Assembly (NCBI GenBank): GCA_903813345.2 | Contig: CAIIXF020000011.1 | Coordinates: 3,248,571 to 3,312,570, forward strand | Direction: 5' to 3' | DNA: 64,000 nucleotides | From: Owenia fusiformis | Lineage: Eukaryota; Annelida; Polychaeta; Sabellida; Oweniidae | Shown here: positions 48,284 through 60,115 of the stretch, piece after piece | Layout of the letters: each line of letters opens with the position of its first letter | Position numbering within the stretch: the first letter of the stretch is position 1 | The notes under the pieces: model-generated | The model's database searches: none | Seen by the model: the letters and a program-made list of their open reading frames with translations, nothing else | Told to the model about the DNA's origin: nothing | Made by a program: the position numbers and the translations under genes

Positions 48284-48999
48284 CCCCTAAACGGTTAAGG
48301 GGCAGGGGAGATTTGCCGTTCTGGCTTGTCTTAAAATTGAATTAGGCATATTTTAACTAATAAATCGTGACTATATTGTATTTACTGAGGGATATACACT
48401 GTATCAAAAATCGAGCATTTAATAACTGATTTATCCTATACTTAGTAGATTATGAGAATTAAATATGCATTGAAATTTCCCATTTTTCCCCAAATTTTTT
48501 TTCACATTTTAAAAAAAAAGATTTTCACATTTATGAGTTTGATAATCTCAGAAACTTAAAAACCACTTTAAAACACCAAGAAAATGTGTATCTTAAGTAT
48601 ATTTTTGAATTTTGGAACTTTATAAGGTATATGACGTACCAAGAACATCAGTAGGTATGAAATACATCTGTTATGTACGGTCGGTTTTGGATACAGGGTT
48701 TATCCCTCGGAAAATATGTGTATATCCCTTGGTCCCTGCGGTCCGTCGGGATATACACATATTTCCCTTGGGATAAAACCTGTATCCAAAACCTCCCAGT
48801 ACATAACCCTTGTATATCTCCCACTCAACTCAGATATCAATTATATTCCCGCATGTTATTTACCTATAACACTACTAAGTATGGGATTAACTTTGATGAT
48901 ATTTCGATATTTCATTTCCGAGATTGTGCCCAGATCTCGGCAGATCTATTCACCCCCTTTACTATGAATGTAATTATCTATAGCCTAACTGTTTAGGGG
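48284..48999. mobile_element. PiggyBac-like MITE (TTAA/TTAT flanks)
   Basis: CCCCTAAACGGTTAAGG after TTAA at the left is inverted as CCTAACTGTTTAGGGG before TTAT at the right. There is no transposase. It contains a nested hairpin element at 48672-48808. Confidence 0.6.
48672..48808. mobile_element. Hairpin MITE (TTATGTACGGTC family), copy 1
   Basis: TTATGTACGGTCGGTTTTGG, ATACAGGGTTTATCCC and AATATGTGTATATCCC face their inverses GGGATATACACATATT, GGGATAAAACCTGTAT and CCAAAACCTCCCAGTACATA. A second copy lies at 60769-60872. Confidence 0.8.
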
Positions 49000-51173
49000 T
49001 TATATTGTTATTTTTCTGAACGGGAATGAATAAATATTCTAATTTGAGCTTGAACAAATGCTCTATTAGTTAACATGGTATTGATTTTCAAAAAGCAATA
49101 ATGACCATTTTAAGTTGGGAATAAATCTAGAAAAATTGCATGTTTCAGATATGAAGCCATTATATCTATGCAATCTTAAAAGTACTGTCCCGTTACTTGT
49201 CATAGAGGTAAAAATTTAATTCAAACTGGCTTGCTTCTCGGAACAGATATTGTTTATGCTAAGTGTTCATTTTTCCTTGAAAGCATGAGCTCTCATTGGT
49301 CCTCATCACTTTCCAAATGTTTTTTCAAATGACTTGTACAGCTCAGTCGTTGTTTCCCTGGTTGCATGTTTAACACATTGCCATTTCTGCTTGTTTTTGG
49401 ACATTTTCCTGGAAAAAATCAATCTATTGAAAAGTATGAAATGTAACCTGTATACCCATACCCACTCTGTATATTTTGCAGTGTCATTTTCAACCAAAAT
49501 TGAGCTAGCGATCTATTCTTTACAATCTCAGATACAATATGTCTCAAAGGTCTACAATGTGTTGTAAATCAGTAAGTTATTGAGGATTAAAAGTGCGAAA
49601 ATCGGGAAAATTTTTAAATTCTTCCAAATATAAATATGGAAGCCATATATATAAAATAAAATACATAATTGTAAAATTCTTTGGTAAAATACTCTAGTAT
49701 TCCTGAAGTAAAGTCTGCACTTTATATTTTTAGAATAGAATGACAAGGATCTTGCTAGATTTGATTCTGCTGTAAACTTAATATATATAAAATACTTCTA
49801 TAATGAATAATAGATTAACCTGGACTTACCGAAGTCACTTTCCTCGCAACTCCCCAAGCTCAGAGGACTCTAGACTGCCTAACTTCCAAACCGTCAAATG
49901 TTCCATTCTGCTTGTACTGCTAGTTTGTCTGAAATATTTTAGAGACTTGTAGTATAAACATTTTATTAGTTGGTTATCTGAAAATGCACCTGAGGGTGTA
50001 ATCTTTCTTCCACCAGATCTGATCTTTGTCTCAGGAGACTTTTTGGGACTACTCTGGGGTAAAACAATCCCTATGCTCATCTGTTTATAGATCCCTAGTA
50101 GCTTTTTGTACTATCCTTTTGTATTTCTACAGTAGAATCATATAGCCAAAACATTCCTTCGTTGACTCTCATAATCTTCATCCAATGATTTAACTAGAGA
50201 TCTATTTATTAAAATATTCTATTGGATAATAATTTGAAATGTTGGAACGGTAGGAAAGTAGATACCTGAGAATGACTCTTAACTTTCTGAGATAAAATAT
50301 GGCAGGTCAACTTCGGGTCAGTGTGACACCTCTAGAAATAATATAGGCCTACCTGATTAGCATAACACCACTCATCTCAACACAGCCAAAATCATCTCAG
50401 GGTTATCATGGGTGAAGGCTACAACAATCCTGAAAACAGAATAGGTAGATGGGAAAATAGAGGACAATAGTAGTACTTTAAAAGACTGTTACTTTATTTT
50501 ATACTTTTATTTCAAATTGTATTGATTAAGATAAGACCTTTAAATTGTGAATATGATGAGTAAATCTACTGAGATGTTTTAACATTGTGTCAATCAGGAT
50601 TAAGTTCAAACCTTTTAAAAGAACTTAATTATATAGCAGTCATACTTTTAAAATTTGCACAGGGCGCCAAATTAAATAGCACCAAATTAAAGCAATTTAC
50701 AGTATCTCATTTGCTGTGAAACTGTGAAAGTTAAATAATAACTGCATTAAATACAAATGAATACTTTCTGAAGCAAAGAGCCACAAATGATGCAAGTTAA
50801 TTAAATCAAACGATGAAATAATATACCTGATTAGTATGAAACACCATCATCTAAACACAACCAACAAGGTCTCAGGGTTATCATGGATGAAAGCTACAAA
50901 AATCTGGTTCATCTCCTACTTCTGAAAACAGAGTAGAGAACTATTGTACACTAAGATGGAAAAACAGATGACAATAGTAGTTTTTTTAAAGGCTGATAAA
51001 AGTTAACTTAACTTAAAAGAAATTAACTTTCATTGAATTCGATCAATAAAAACAAAGCTTAATTTCAGATTTGCTGAAGATGAAATACACTTTTCAGTCT
51101 CTATCAATTGTTAAAAGGCGTGTGCTTATAACAAACACCATTTCGATTAAAAAATATAAATATCAATAATAAT
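49000..51173. other. Region with exon-like segments on the minus strand, gene not identified
   Basis: The minus-strand frame 50080-49835 reads MSIGIVLPQSSPKKSPETK with TKIRSGGRKITPSG and follows an acceptor-like CTATAAACAG. Two related segments at 50345-50425 and 50825-50930 end in CTAATCAG|GT donors and follow TTCTGTTTTCAG acceptors on the minus strand. None can be joined into a convincing protein. Confidence 0.3.
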
Positions 51174-51561
51174 CAGGCCCGTAGCCAGGATTTGCCAAGG
51201 GGGGTTCATTTTTCAAAAATTTCCAGGGGGGTTCACATTTGACAATTTTGGCCCAAATATGGACAAAATCACTTGAGAAGTGCTCAAAATGGTGAAAACT
51301 GCATGATTTTGAAAGAATTTTTTCAAAAATGACCGTTAGCTCAGCACCCTCCGCTCATTTGCTCCGCACCCAATATTTCCCACAGGCTCTGTCTGCATAG
51401 GGTGAATTTTGGAACATAAATAAATGACATGTGAATTTGCTGAAGTGACGATTTCCCATGTTAAAAATAAGAGAATTTTTAGAGAGACCATTCATCATGC
51501 GATTTATCGCATTCTACCCCCACTTTAACAAAAACCTGTATGGCCCAGTTATCTACGCCTG
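51174..51561. mobile_element. Possible CAGG...CGTAGCC repeat (hAT-like)
   Basis: CAGGCCCGTAGCCAGGATTT at the left and ATCTACGCCTG at the right are weakly inverted. The interior repeats GGGGGGTTCA. A similar start occurs at 22613 and in the terminal module at 16427. No duplication is seen. Confidence 0.4.
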
Positions 51562-52050
51562 ACGTTGTTGGTCTACGACATTTCAGAATCAGGGAGTGGA
51601 TAACAGGGCCAGACGAGTTTGGTTACCCCCACTTATGTTTTTTACAAATTTAAGTGGGGGTCGTAGAGTAGATGAGATTACAGTAAAATTTTGAATGTTT
51701 GGAACTTCTCTGAATCTAAAAAATAAGCAATTAAAGGACCACATTGAACCAGAACATGTAAAAATAGAAACATTTATACATGTTCTTACTTTTGTTTATT
51801 TTAGTTTGTTTTGTAGTTTAGCTATCATATCTGTGACCTCATATTTCAATGCTTCTCTGCCATGTTATTTTCAAAAAAATTAAAGAACTCCCTAAATATA
51901 GTATGCTATCTATTCACTGGTGATCCGCTCCATTACACTGGTTACCGAAACGGTTCATTTTGGTAACAAAATGTCGGAACGTCGAAGGTACGATTTTCTT
52001 TTTTCCTTATTTCACGCATTGTAGGCAGAATCCCCACAACATTTTTTCTC

Positions 52051-52317
52051 ACAAACATGTATCAGCATCATATGTTTTAGAAAATGAACATGTTTGCGAA
52101 AAATAGGCATAGCTCAGAAGACAACAGAATCATCGATTTAATTCCTCACTTAAGTTACACAAACGGTTCGGGTTAAAAGTGCAGATCTTAACTGTTTTTC
52201 GAAAAACCGTTTATGTAACTTAAGTGAGGAATTAAATCGACGATTCTATTGTCTTCTGAACTATTTGTTCGCAAACATGTACATTTTCTAAAGCATATGA
52301 AACTGATACATGTTTGT
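52051..52317. repeat. Long fold-back: two arms of about 115 bp, loop of about 36 bases
   Basis: Left arm 52051-52168 (ACAAACATGTATCAGCATCA through CACTTAAGTTACACAAACGG) pairs with right arm 52205-52317 with few mismatches. Transcription through it would give a long hairpin RNA. No ORF. Confidence 0.85.
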
Positions 52318-52813
52318 GTATTTCTGTATTTCTGCCATCATGATTATCTATCAGGCTAAAGGCAATCACTGACTCCCCGGGCAATGTCTATTCTTTGAAA
52401 GAGGTAGATCTAACCATGATCTAACAGAGATCACCATCAAGATTAAGATAACTGCATAAACCATTTGCCATAAACACTTCACCATCCAATCAACACCTCT
52501 GCGCCAGATCCCAGGGACCGGATCTGACTTGAAAGTCGCTGATGGTTAATTGACCCCTGGACCCCTTGTAATTGACCTAACGAAAATTATGAACCAGGAA
52601 TTATGATTGAAAATCGTGATGAAATTGAAAATCAATAACATCGATTCAAATATCAGAATATTCAAAAGTCTAATTTCAACTGACAAAAATTTTGAAAATT
52701 GAAACGATCCCAACTTTCACATGAGATTATTTGTGTTCTCGCTGCAAGTACCGGCCATGGAATGCTTTCATTTTAACCTTTGGTGATTGTGTAACATGCA
52801 TGCATCATTCTTA

Positions 52814-53000
52814 CCTTCGAAAGCTGGCAGTACGGCTCCCAAGTTGCTTTTAAGCAGCAATATTCTTGAACTTGGAACTGTCCTCCATGTTGATTTCGAC
52901 GCGGGAATTCCTCTATTTCTATTGGTTGATAGAACAGAATACGATAAAAAGCCGAACGAGAAATACATCAAATTTGCGAACGATGTACTTTCCGTTTGTA
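52814..53000 (-). CDS. Possible first exon of an unidentified minus-strand gene, CpG-rich
   Basis: A strong donor GAAG|GTAAGAATG sits at 52814/52813. Upstream the DNA is rich in CG (CGTTCGC, CGACGCGGG on the + strand), unlike its AT-rich surroundings, as in many animal promoters. One frame is open through the segment (from 53097), and another starts MEDSSKFKNIAA and then meets a stop. Which frame is coding, if any, is undecided. Confidence 0.3.
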
Positions 53001-53106
53001 ACGCTCGCCCTTGTTGAAAGGGACTAAAATTTTTGTCCCGAGGTCTGACAAATCGCCGGAAGAGTGGAGTTTTAGTCAATTTACCGATAATTCGCAAACT
53101 TTAGTC

Positions 53107-53277
53107 CCGGTGTAAAAGGGTAGGAGGTCCTATCAAATTATGGTCCTACTTTCCATTGATTTATATGGTGACCTAAATACAACTCTCCCTTATTATCGTA
53201 TCCACAATCGGGGCCAGTAAGGGCCTTTAAGAAAGGGGACCATAATCCCCAGGGGACCATAATTTCTTTTACACCGG
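53107..53277. mobile_element. MITE with CCGGTGTAAAAG ends
   Basis: CCGGTGTAAAAG at 53107-53118 is exactly inverted at 53266-53277. ATTATGGTCC words lie inward of each end. It is 171 bp long with no coding. Confidence 0.75.
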
Positions 53278-53689
53278 CAAGCTCCAGAGGAAGTCGACAT
53301 GGACATCTATGAAGTTCAGAGGAAGAAAATATGGAATTTTATAACTCTGAGAGGAATAATACATGGAAACTTCCAATTTTGAGAGGAAATTGACATGGAA
53401 AAAATGCTCAAAAAGGGGGTCTTTGGCGCGGCACATAGGTATTAAGAGGTATATTGGAATGAACCCCCCGGGACAGAACGTCAGACTTTTGTCAGCAATA
53501 ACCAATGGCAAAATTACAACGTCGGAGAAACGTTTTCTTTACATCATATTTCCACTCTCACTCTCAATTATCACGTTAAGTTCATCTGTGTGAGCCAACA
53601 TATGCCTGTGACTCCACCGATCAGTATTTAAAGTTACCACAACTCGAGGCATACATGTATATTCGTTATATATTTAACATTTACTTCAC

Positions 53690-55740
53690 GTCACAAATTA
53701 AACGAATTTGTTGAGACCACAACGTCTTTGTCACGTTCTTTTTCACATACATGTATATGTATTTTTCACGTTTAAACCCCGTTTCGTCAACGTCAAAATT
53801 AACTGTTTCGACAACGTTGCAAATAAACCAATTTCGTGAGGACATAGCGTCTTTTTGTAACGTTTCCTGCACTTACAAATATTTTTTTACATTTCAATTG
53901 AAAACACGTTTCGACAACGTTGAAATTAACCGTTTGCACTACGTTGAAAATGAACCATTTTGGTCAGAAAATGACGTCTTTGTAACGTGTGTTACAATTA
54001 CAAATATTTTTCACATTCAAACCATGTTTTGACAACGTTACAATTAGCCATTTTCACTACGTGGCAAATGGACCAATTTGGTGGGAAAACAAGGACTTTG
54101 TAACGTTTCCTAGACTTACAATTATCTTTCACATTTAAAACACGTTACGACAACGTCAAATTTTACTGTTTATATTACGTAGCAAATGTAACAATTTGGT
54201 GAGAACTGCAACGTCTTTGTAACGTTTTCTACACTTACAAATATCTTTCACATTTAAAACAAGTACGTTACGACAACGTCAAATTTTACTGTTTACATTA
54301 CGTAGCAAATGTACCAAATTTGGTGAGAACGCAACGTCTTTGTAACGTTTTTTACACTTACAAATATCTTTCACATTTAGAACACGTTACGACGACATCA
54401 AATTTTACCGTTTATATTACGTAGCAAATGAAACAATTTGGTGAGAAGTGCAACGTCTTTGTAACGTTTTCTACACTTACAAATATCTTTCACATTTAAA
54501 ACACGTTACGACAACGTCAAATTTTACCGTTTACATTACGTAGCAAATGTACCAAATTTGGTGAGAACACAACGTCGTTGTAACGTTTTTTACACTTACA
54601 AATATCTTTCACATTTAGAACACGTTACGACAACATCAAATTTTACCATTTATATTACGTAGCAAATGAAACAATTTGGTGAGAAGTGCAACGTCTTTGT
54701 AACGTTTTCTACACTTACAAATATCTTTCACGTTTAAAACACGTTACGACAACGTCAAATTTTACCGTTTACATTACGTAGCAAATGTACCAAATTTGGT
54801 GAGGACACAACGTCTTTGTAACGTTTTCTACACTTACAAATATCTTTCACATTTAAAACACGTTACGACAACGTCAAATTTTACCGTTTATATTACGTAG
54901 CAAATGAAACAATTTGGTGAGAACTGCAACGTCTTTGTAATGTTTCCTGCACTTACAAATATTTTACACATTTAAAAAACGTTACGACAACGTTAAATTT
55001 TACCGTTTATATTACGTAGCAAATGAAACAATTTGGTGAGAAGTGCAACGTCTTTGTAACGTTTTTTACACTTACAAATATCTTTCACGTTTAAAACACG
55101 TTACGACAACGTCAAATTTTACCGTCTACATTACGTAGCAAATGTACCAAATTTGGTGAGAACACAACGTCTTTGTAACGTTTTCTACACTTACAAATAT
55201 CTTTCACATTTAAAACACGTTACGACAACGTCAAATTTTACCGTTTATATTACGTAGCAAATGAAACAATTTGGTGAGAAGTGCAACGTCTTTGTAACGT
55301 TCTCTACACTTACAAATATCTTTCACGTTTAAAACACGTTACGACAACGTCAAATTTTACCGTTTACATTACGTAGCAAATGTACCAAATTTGGTGAGAA
55401 CACAACGTCTTTGTAACGTTTTCTACACTTACAAATATCTTTCACATTTAAAACACGTTACGACAACGTCAAATTTTACCGTTTATATTACGTAGCAAAT
55501 GAAACAATTTGGTGAGAACTGCAACGTCTTTGTAATGTTTCCTGCACTTACAAATATTTTACACATTTAAAAAACGTTACGACAACGTTAAATTTTACCG
55601 TTTATATTACGTTGCAAATGAACCAAACTGGTAAAAATTCAACGTCATTGTTACGTTTTTCACACCAGCACAAATTTCGAACTTTACTAACACATTACTA
55701 CAACGTCATTTTTTAACCATCCACCGACGTTTTGCTGAAT
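53690..55740. repeat. Array B: about 119-bp tandem repeat, about 17 copies
   Basis: CAACGTCTTTGTAACGTTTT, ACTTACAAATATCTTTCAC, AACACGTTACGACAACGTC and ATTACGTAGCAAATG recur every 119 bp. Alternate units differ (GTACCAAATTTGGTGAGAAC versus GAAACAATTTGGTGAGAAG), giving a dimer of about 238 bp. Copies are most alike at 54200-55600 and worn at 53690-54100. Each has about five ACGT tetramers. It is not related to array A by sequence. Confidence 0.95.
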
Positions 55741-55977
55741 GTCACAATTTTACGTTGCTTTGACGTTTATATAACGGAAATATACAACGTCTCCAGTGAA
55801 CTTATATACCACATATGAGTGACGTTACATGGACGTCACTGTTTGCTGGGTAACACCCGATACAAAGGTAAAGGCCGTCAGCTATTTAATTATACAGGTC
55901 ACAATCTTAGACCTCACTCATTAATCAAAATCGGTCTAATCGCGCACGTTTAATCGCAGGGTTTACGGGGTCTCATA

Positions 55978-56723
55978 CAGGGTGACCCAAAAAATGCAAC
56001 CCCCCATTTCTTCTATATTTTTCTTAAATGGAGGTAAATTGCTCTGAGATTTGGCACACAAGAATTTCATTCAATGTGGAATCCTCTGGCAAAGTTTTAA
56101 TAGTCATAGTCTTATATTGATAGAGTTATGGTTGTTTCAAAATATGGAGGATAATAAATAGGAGAGATAATCCTCTCATAGAAATGACCAGTGAGCCAGG
56201 CTATGCTATATTTTTGTGAGGGGAGTAGCTCCATCATTCTAGAACCACTGTTCTTGTCTATTGAAGCCTCTATGTCACTCTAGAACTGCCTAGAACTTCC
56301 TGGGAACGTCAATATTGCGCTGAGTGTTAACAGTAACAGTGTTGCCATTATCAACCTAAAACCAGAAGGGGCTGATGATTTCATGCTTGGAAATTGGCAG
56401 CCCAAGCTGTGCATTTAACAGAATGAATGGGCCTTTGAAGCACTTCATCTGGAATTTGTGATCCCAGAACACATTATTTCTTGAGTTTACATGTTCAGAA
56501 AGAAGGGAATGTGATTCATCCGAAAACCTAACATTGGAAATGGACGACATTTGGAGCATATTTTGGAACGACCATACCTCTATCAATATAAGACTATGAT
56601 TATTGAAACTTTGCCAGAGGATCCCACATTGAATAATGTCCTTGTGTGCCAAATCTCAGAGCAATTACCCTCCATTTAAGAAAAATATTGAAGAAATGGA
56701 GAGTTGCATTTTGGGTCACCCTG
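55978..56723 (-). mobile_element. Mariner-like element with about 200-bp inverted repeats
   Basis: CAGGGTGACCCAAAA after TA opens an inverted repeat that continues at high identity for about 200 bases (CTTAAATGGAGG, CTCTGAGATTTGGCACACAA, CTTATATTGATAGAG) and closes at 56723 before TA. The minus strand keeps VRFSDESHSLLSEHVNSRNN, the FSDE/first catalytic Asp region of a mariner-type transposase. At 746 bp it is an internally deleted copy. Confidence 0.85.
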
Positions 56724-58034
56724 TAGTTCAATTACAAATGCGCATGCTGCAATTTGCAACACTCAGCACATTCGTATTCATCTATTGTACGGTTATATTA
56801 ATTTGGCATATTCACTTCTATGGTGTTGTAGCTACGAAGGTCAAACCACTTAACATCCACTGATTACTTTTTGACTGGGAAACGTTTGAAGCTACTATTT
56901 AATGATTTTTTATTGTTCACCTCGTACTGTATGACTTGTATTGTTATGCCGCTTTTGTATGGATATGCTCAATCAGAAAGCTTCAAAGAAAACTCGTTAA
57001 AAGTGTCGGAACGACCTTGCCTCTTGTAATTTGGGAGATTAATGTACCATTCGTGAATTCAATCGACGACTGACGGTTCAACCTACATTTTATGGCCTAC
57101 ATTTTTTAACTCATTTAAATATTAATGGAATAGTGGCGTATTTAAATGAGTTGATTATAAAATAGCAGGTTAATCCGTCAGCCGGCAGATGAATAGCGAA
57201 TGCTCCCTTAATTCCGAGATTTTAACAGAATTTGAACATGAACATGACATTACGATAACTTTAAGGGATCAATATCAATCTTTCAATTGTTTTTTTCGAT
57301 TCAGTTCTGCGTGAGCGCAAATTGGAGCACTGCTCGGTCTGATCTACAGAGTACCATTATTCTACACGCTCACGCACAATTTTCTCTTAACGTGTGTAGC
57401 TATACCGACCTATTTGATTCTTTCGCGAAATAACGTTATTACGCAAACAATCGGGTCGGGTAACACAATTGTATAACTATAAAATAGTTTTACCCAAAAA
57501 TTTGAAAGGAGAATTCATCGTCATTGCATTGTAATTAGTATCGTGCAATTTTTTGCATTTTATTTCAAGTTTACAAACAGATGATTTATTGAAACGCGAG
57601 CATTTTTATCAATCAAACGAGAATAAAGAGAACAATGATTGGGAGTAAATGAAAAGCGCTCAAATATATAGGGCGCATCATCTCCTATTAAATGTTCGTC
57701 GTACTACCTCTATATTAGTGTTTTGTCCCAAAAAGCCGTTGTTTCGAGTAATTTTTGAGTAGTTTCGAGCGGTTACGTAGGGCCCGGATCAGGAGATAAT
57801 TCGAAAAATAGTAGGTAAATGGGAGGCGTAAAGGTGGTTCACACCATTTTGATGTTGTTGACATCACCTTGATTTTAAAGCTAATTTATCAGAATATATA
57901 TAATTTGGAAGTTTCCATACACATTTCAATGGGTCAAATGCAATGTAAGATGAAATAGTGGTATTAGTGTATTAGAAAATGTCTCGTTAGGGGCAACAAT
58001 ATGAATACACTTGTAACGCATGTGCTATTAGATG
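56724..58034. other. Spacer, no gene seen
   Basis: A small palindrome ACTCATTTAAATA/TATTTAAATGAGT lies at about 57110-57154. Nothing else is recognisable. Confidence 0.5.
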
Positions 58035-58992
58035 CCCCAGTTACATTTGATCTGCGGCAACCTTGCGGAAACTGAAGCTTCCCAAAGTCGAGGGAAATAT
58101 ATGCAGTATTAAATATAGGGATAAGCAGTACGATGTCGATTTTCTATATTGATTTTGTGAAGCTAGCTACGTATCCAGTTTTTTACAGGCCACAGGGTCG
58201 CCGTAAAAATTATAACTCGGAGTTATAATATTTGTTCATCTTTGAGGTCCCCATAGAAATTAACTGGCTCAACAAGATTGAATCATTATTTGTCAATGTT
58301 TCACGATCACTTTTCATTTGATATTACATCCTAGCACTATAATTAACATTTATAAATTGTCCCGATGTAAATAAAATGAAAAAAGTATTATTTATCAACA
58401 GAAATTTAAAATTCATCGTGCGGCTGCTGTGGGAAATGTGACTGCAAAAGTATGAGAGCGCAGAAATTCCACGGCGAGCGAAGAAATGTTACTGGCCGCA
58501 GAAATGATAGACCGCAAGGTCGCCGTAGAAAATGTGACTGGGGTTTTAAATCGGTGAATTTCTGCGGCGAGCGTAGAAAAACTACGCTCGCCTTGGAGGC
58601 CTTGCGGCCTCCGTACGGCGTATGCAGATTTTTAGAGGCCGCAGGGAAGGCGTAGAAATTATAACTCGGAGTTATAATATTTGTTCATTTCTGAGGTCCC
58701 CGTAGAAATCAACTGGCTCAACAAGATTGAATCATTATTTGTCAATGTTTCACGATCACTTTTCATTTAATATTACTACCTACCACTTTGAATAACATTT
58801 ATAAATTGTCCTGATGTGAATAAAATTAAAAAAACTATTATTTATCAATATAAATTTAAAATTCACCGTGCGGCTGCCGTGGGAAATGTGACTGCAAAAG
58901 TAAGAGAGCGCAGAAATTCTGCGGCGAGCGTAGAAAAGCTGTGGCCGCAGAAATGATAGACCGCACGGTCGCCGTAGGAAATGTGACTGGGG
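58035..58992. mobile_element. CCCCAGT-ended element with an internal 447-bp tandem duplication
   Basis: The left CCCCAGTTACATTTGATCTG and the inverse of the right end CCCCAGTCACATTTCCTACG form the ends. Inside, ATTATAACTCGGAGTTATAA, CAACTGGCTCAACAAGATTG and AGAGCGCAGAAATTC occur twice, about 447 bp apart (about 58190 and 58637). Many GCGGCGAGCG/GCCGTAGAAA words pair across the unit. Confidence 0.7.
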
Positions 58993-60115
58993 TGTTACCG
59001 AAAAGCAAATATTTTACGACTATAAACGATGGGCTTAGATAATCGAGTGGGCGATCCCTCGATTAAGTAACCAGGGTGTTAACACAAAGCCCCCAAGATG
59101 GCACTCGGTTCACCAGATAACGTCCTAGTTGCTGTCAAAGTGATGGAATTCTTACTCGATTATTGGAGCTGTTTGATAGATTTGCTTGTGATTGGCGAGC
59201 TTTTCAGTAACCGCCCGGATGTTACTATCAACATACGGGTACAATATTTGGATAAACATTGACCTCCTTGTTGGTGAAAATGATGAGAATAAAATTTCCT
59301 CCGACGGAAGTTATGCATTTTTTTAGAAAGACGCAACGTCTTCGTAACCAGGTAGGACAAGTGAGAAGGGGAAGATACATAAACAGTGCATATTGAACAG
59401 TCAAGCAATTCATTCCGTTTCCGCTTGATATTTGTTACTCTGCCAGACATATGTAGAATGAACATATATCAAACTCAGTCGAGTTAGATCTGTGCGTATG
59501 ATATAATCCCAGGCGCACTAGGCACTTGCATTTTACAAAAGTGCATGAATATTTACAATAATATACCAAAATACAGAAAATCATGCCACATTTCACAGGC
59601 CTTCCCATTTTGTATTTTCGTATTAATTCACGTACATTTAGACTCTGACATCATATCTTAAGGCTACGCTATCAACCATTAGTTACTCTTATTTCGTTGG
59701 TTAATCGAAATGGGTCAGAAATATCAAAACTTCAGACTATGACATCATACATTTAGACAATGACATCAAACATTGGTCACTGTTCTTAAGTTGGTATATC
59801 AAAATGGGTCACCATTTATCATACAATTGGATTATGACATCATACATTTAGACAATGACATCACACGTTTATACTTTGACATCACACATGAGCCACTCCA
59901 GTTTCGTAAAAGCAAAACTTTAAAATGTGTGATTATTATAATACTACGAAGCAATATTGTACAATTTATGTAAATAAATTTCAACTGTTTTATGAACAAA
60001 AATATGTATTAAAAAGTCACATTTGATAGATGCAAGTTTTGATGCAATGTTTGTAAAATAGATGCAACTCTTCACGCTTGAATTTTTCCTATCCAGCCTC
60101 AAGCTCTTCCATTCT
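58993..60115. other. Spacer with short scattered repeats
   Basis: GACATCATACATTTAGACAA-like words recur between 59650 and 59890. A minus frame at 59160-59465 has no recognised domain. Confidence 0.45.

Larger units (their letters stand above)
44971..55851. other. 10.9-kb segment bounded by ACCCAGC(T/A)AAC ends and two ACGT-rich arrays
   Basis: The left boundary reads ACCCAGCTAACAATTTTACG and the right boundary is the inverse of ACCCAGCAAACAGTGACGTC. ACAATTTTACGTTG is shared in direct orientation at about 44980 and 55745. The two arrays occupy the outer parts, and the interior (about 47960-53690) carries MITEs and exon-like pieces. Whether this is one mobile element or two with related ends is not settled; no target duplication is apparent. 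Confidence 0.4.

Noticed and set aside
50345-50425. Box C/D snoRNA (ATGATAA and CTGA words on the minus strand)
   Set aside because: The boxes are in the wrong order and spacing, and no terminal stem pairs them.
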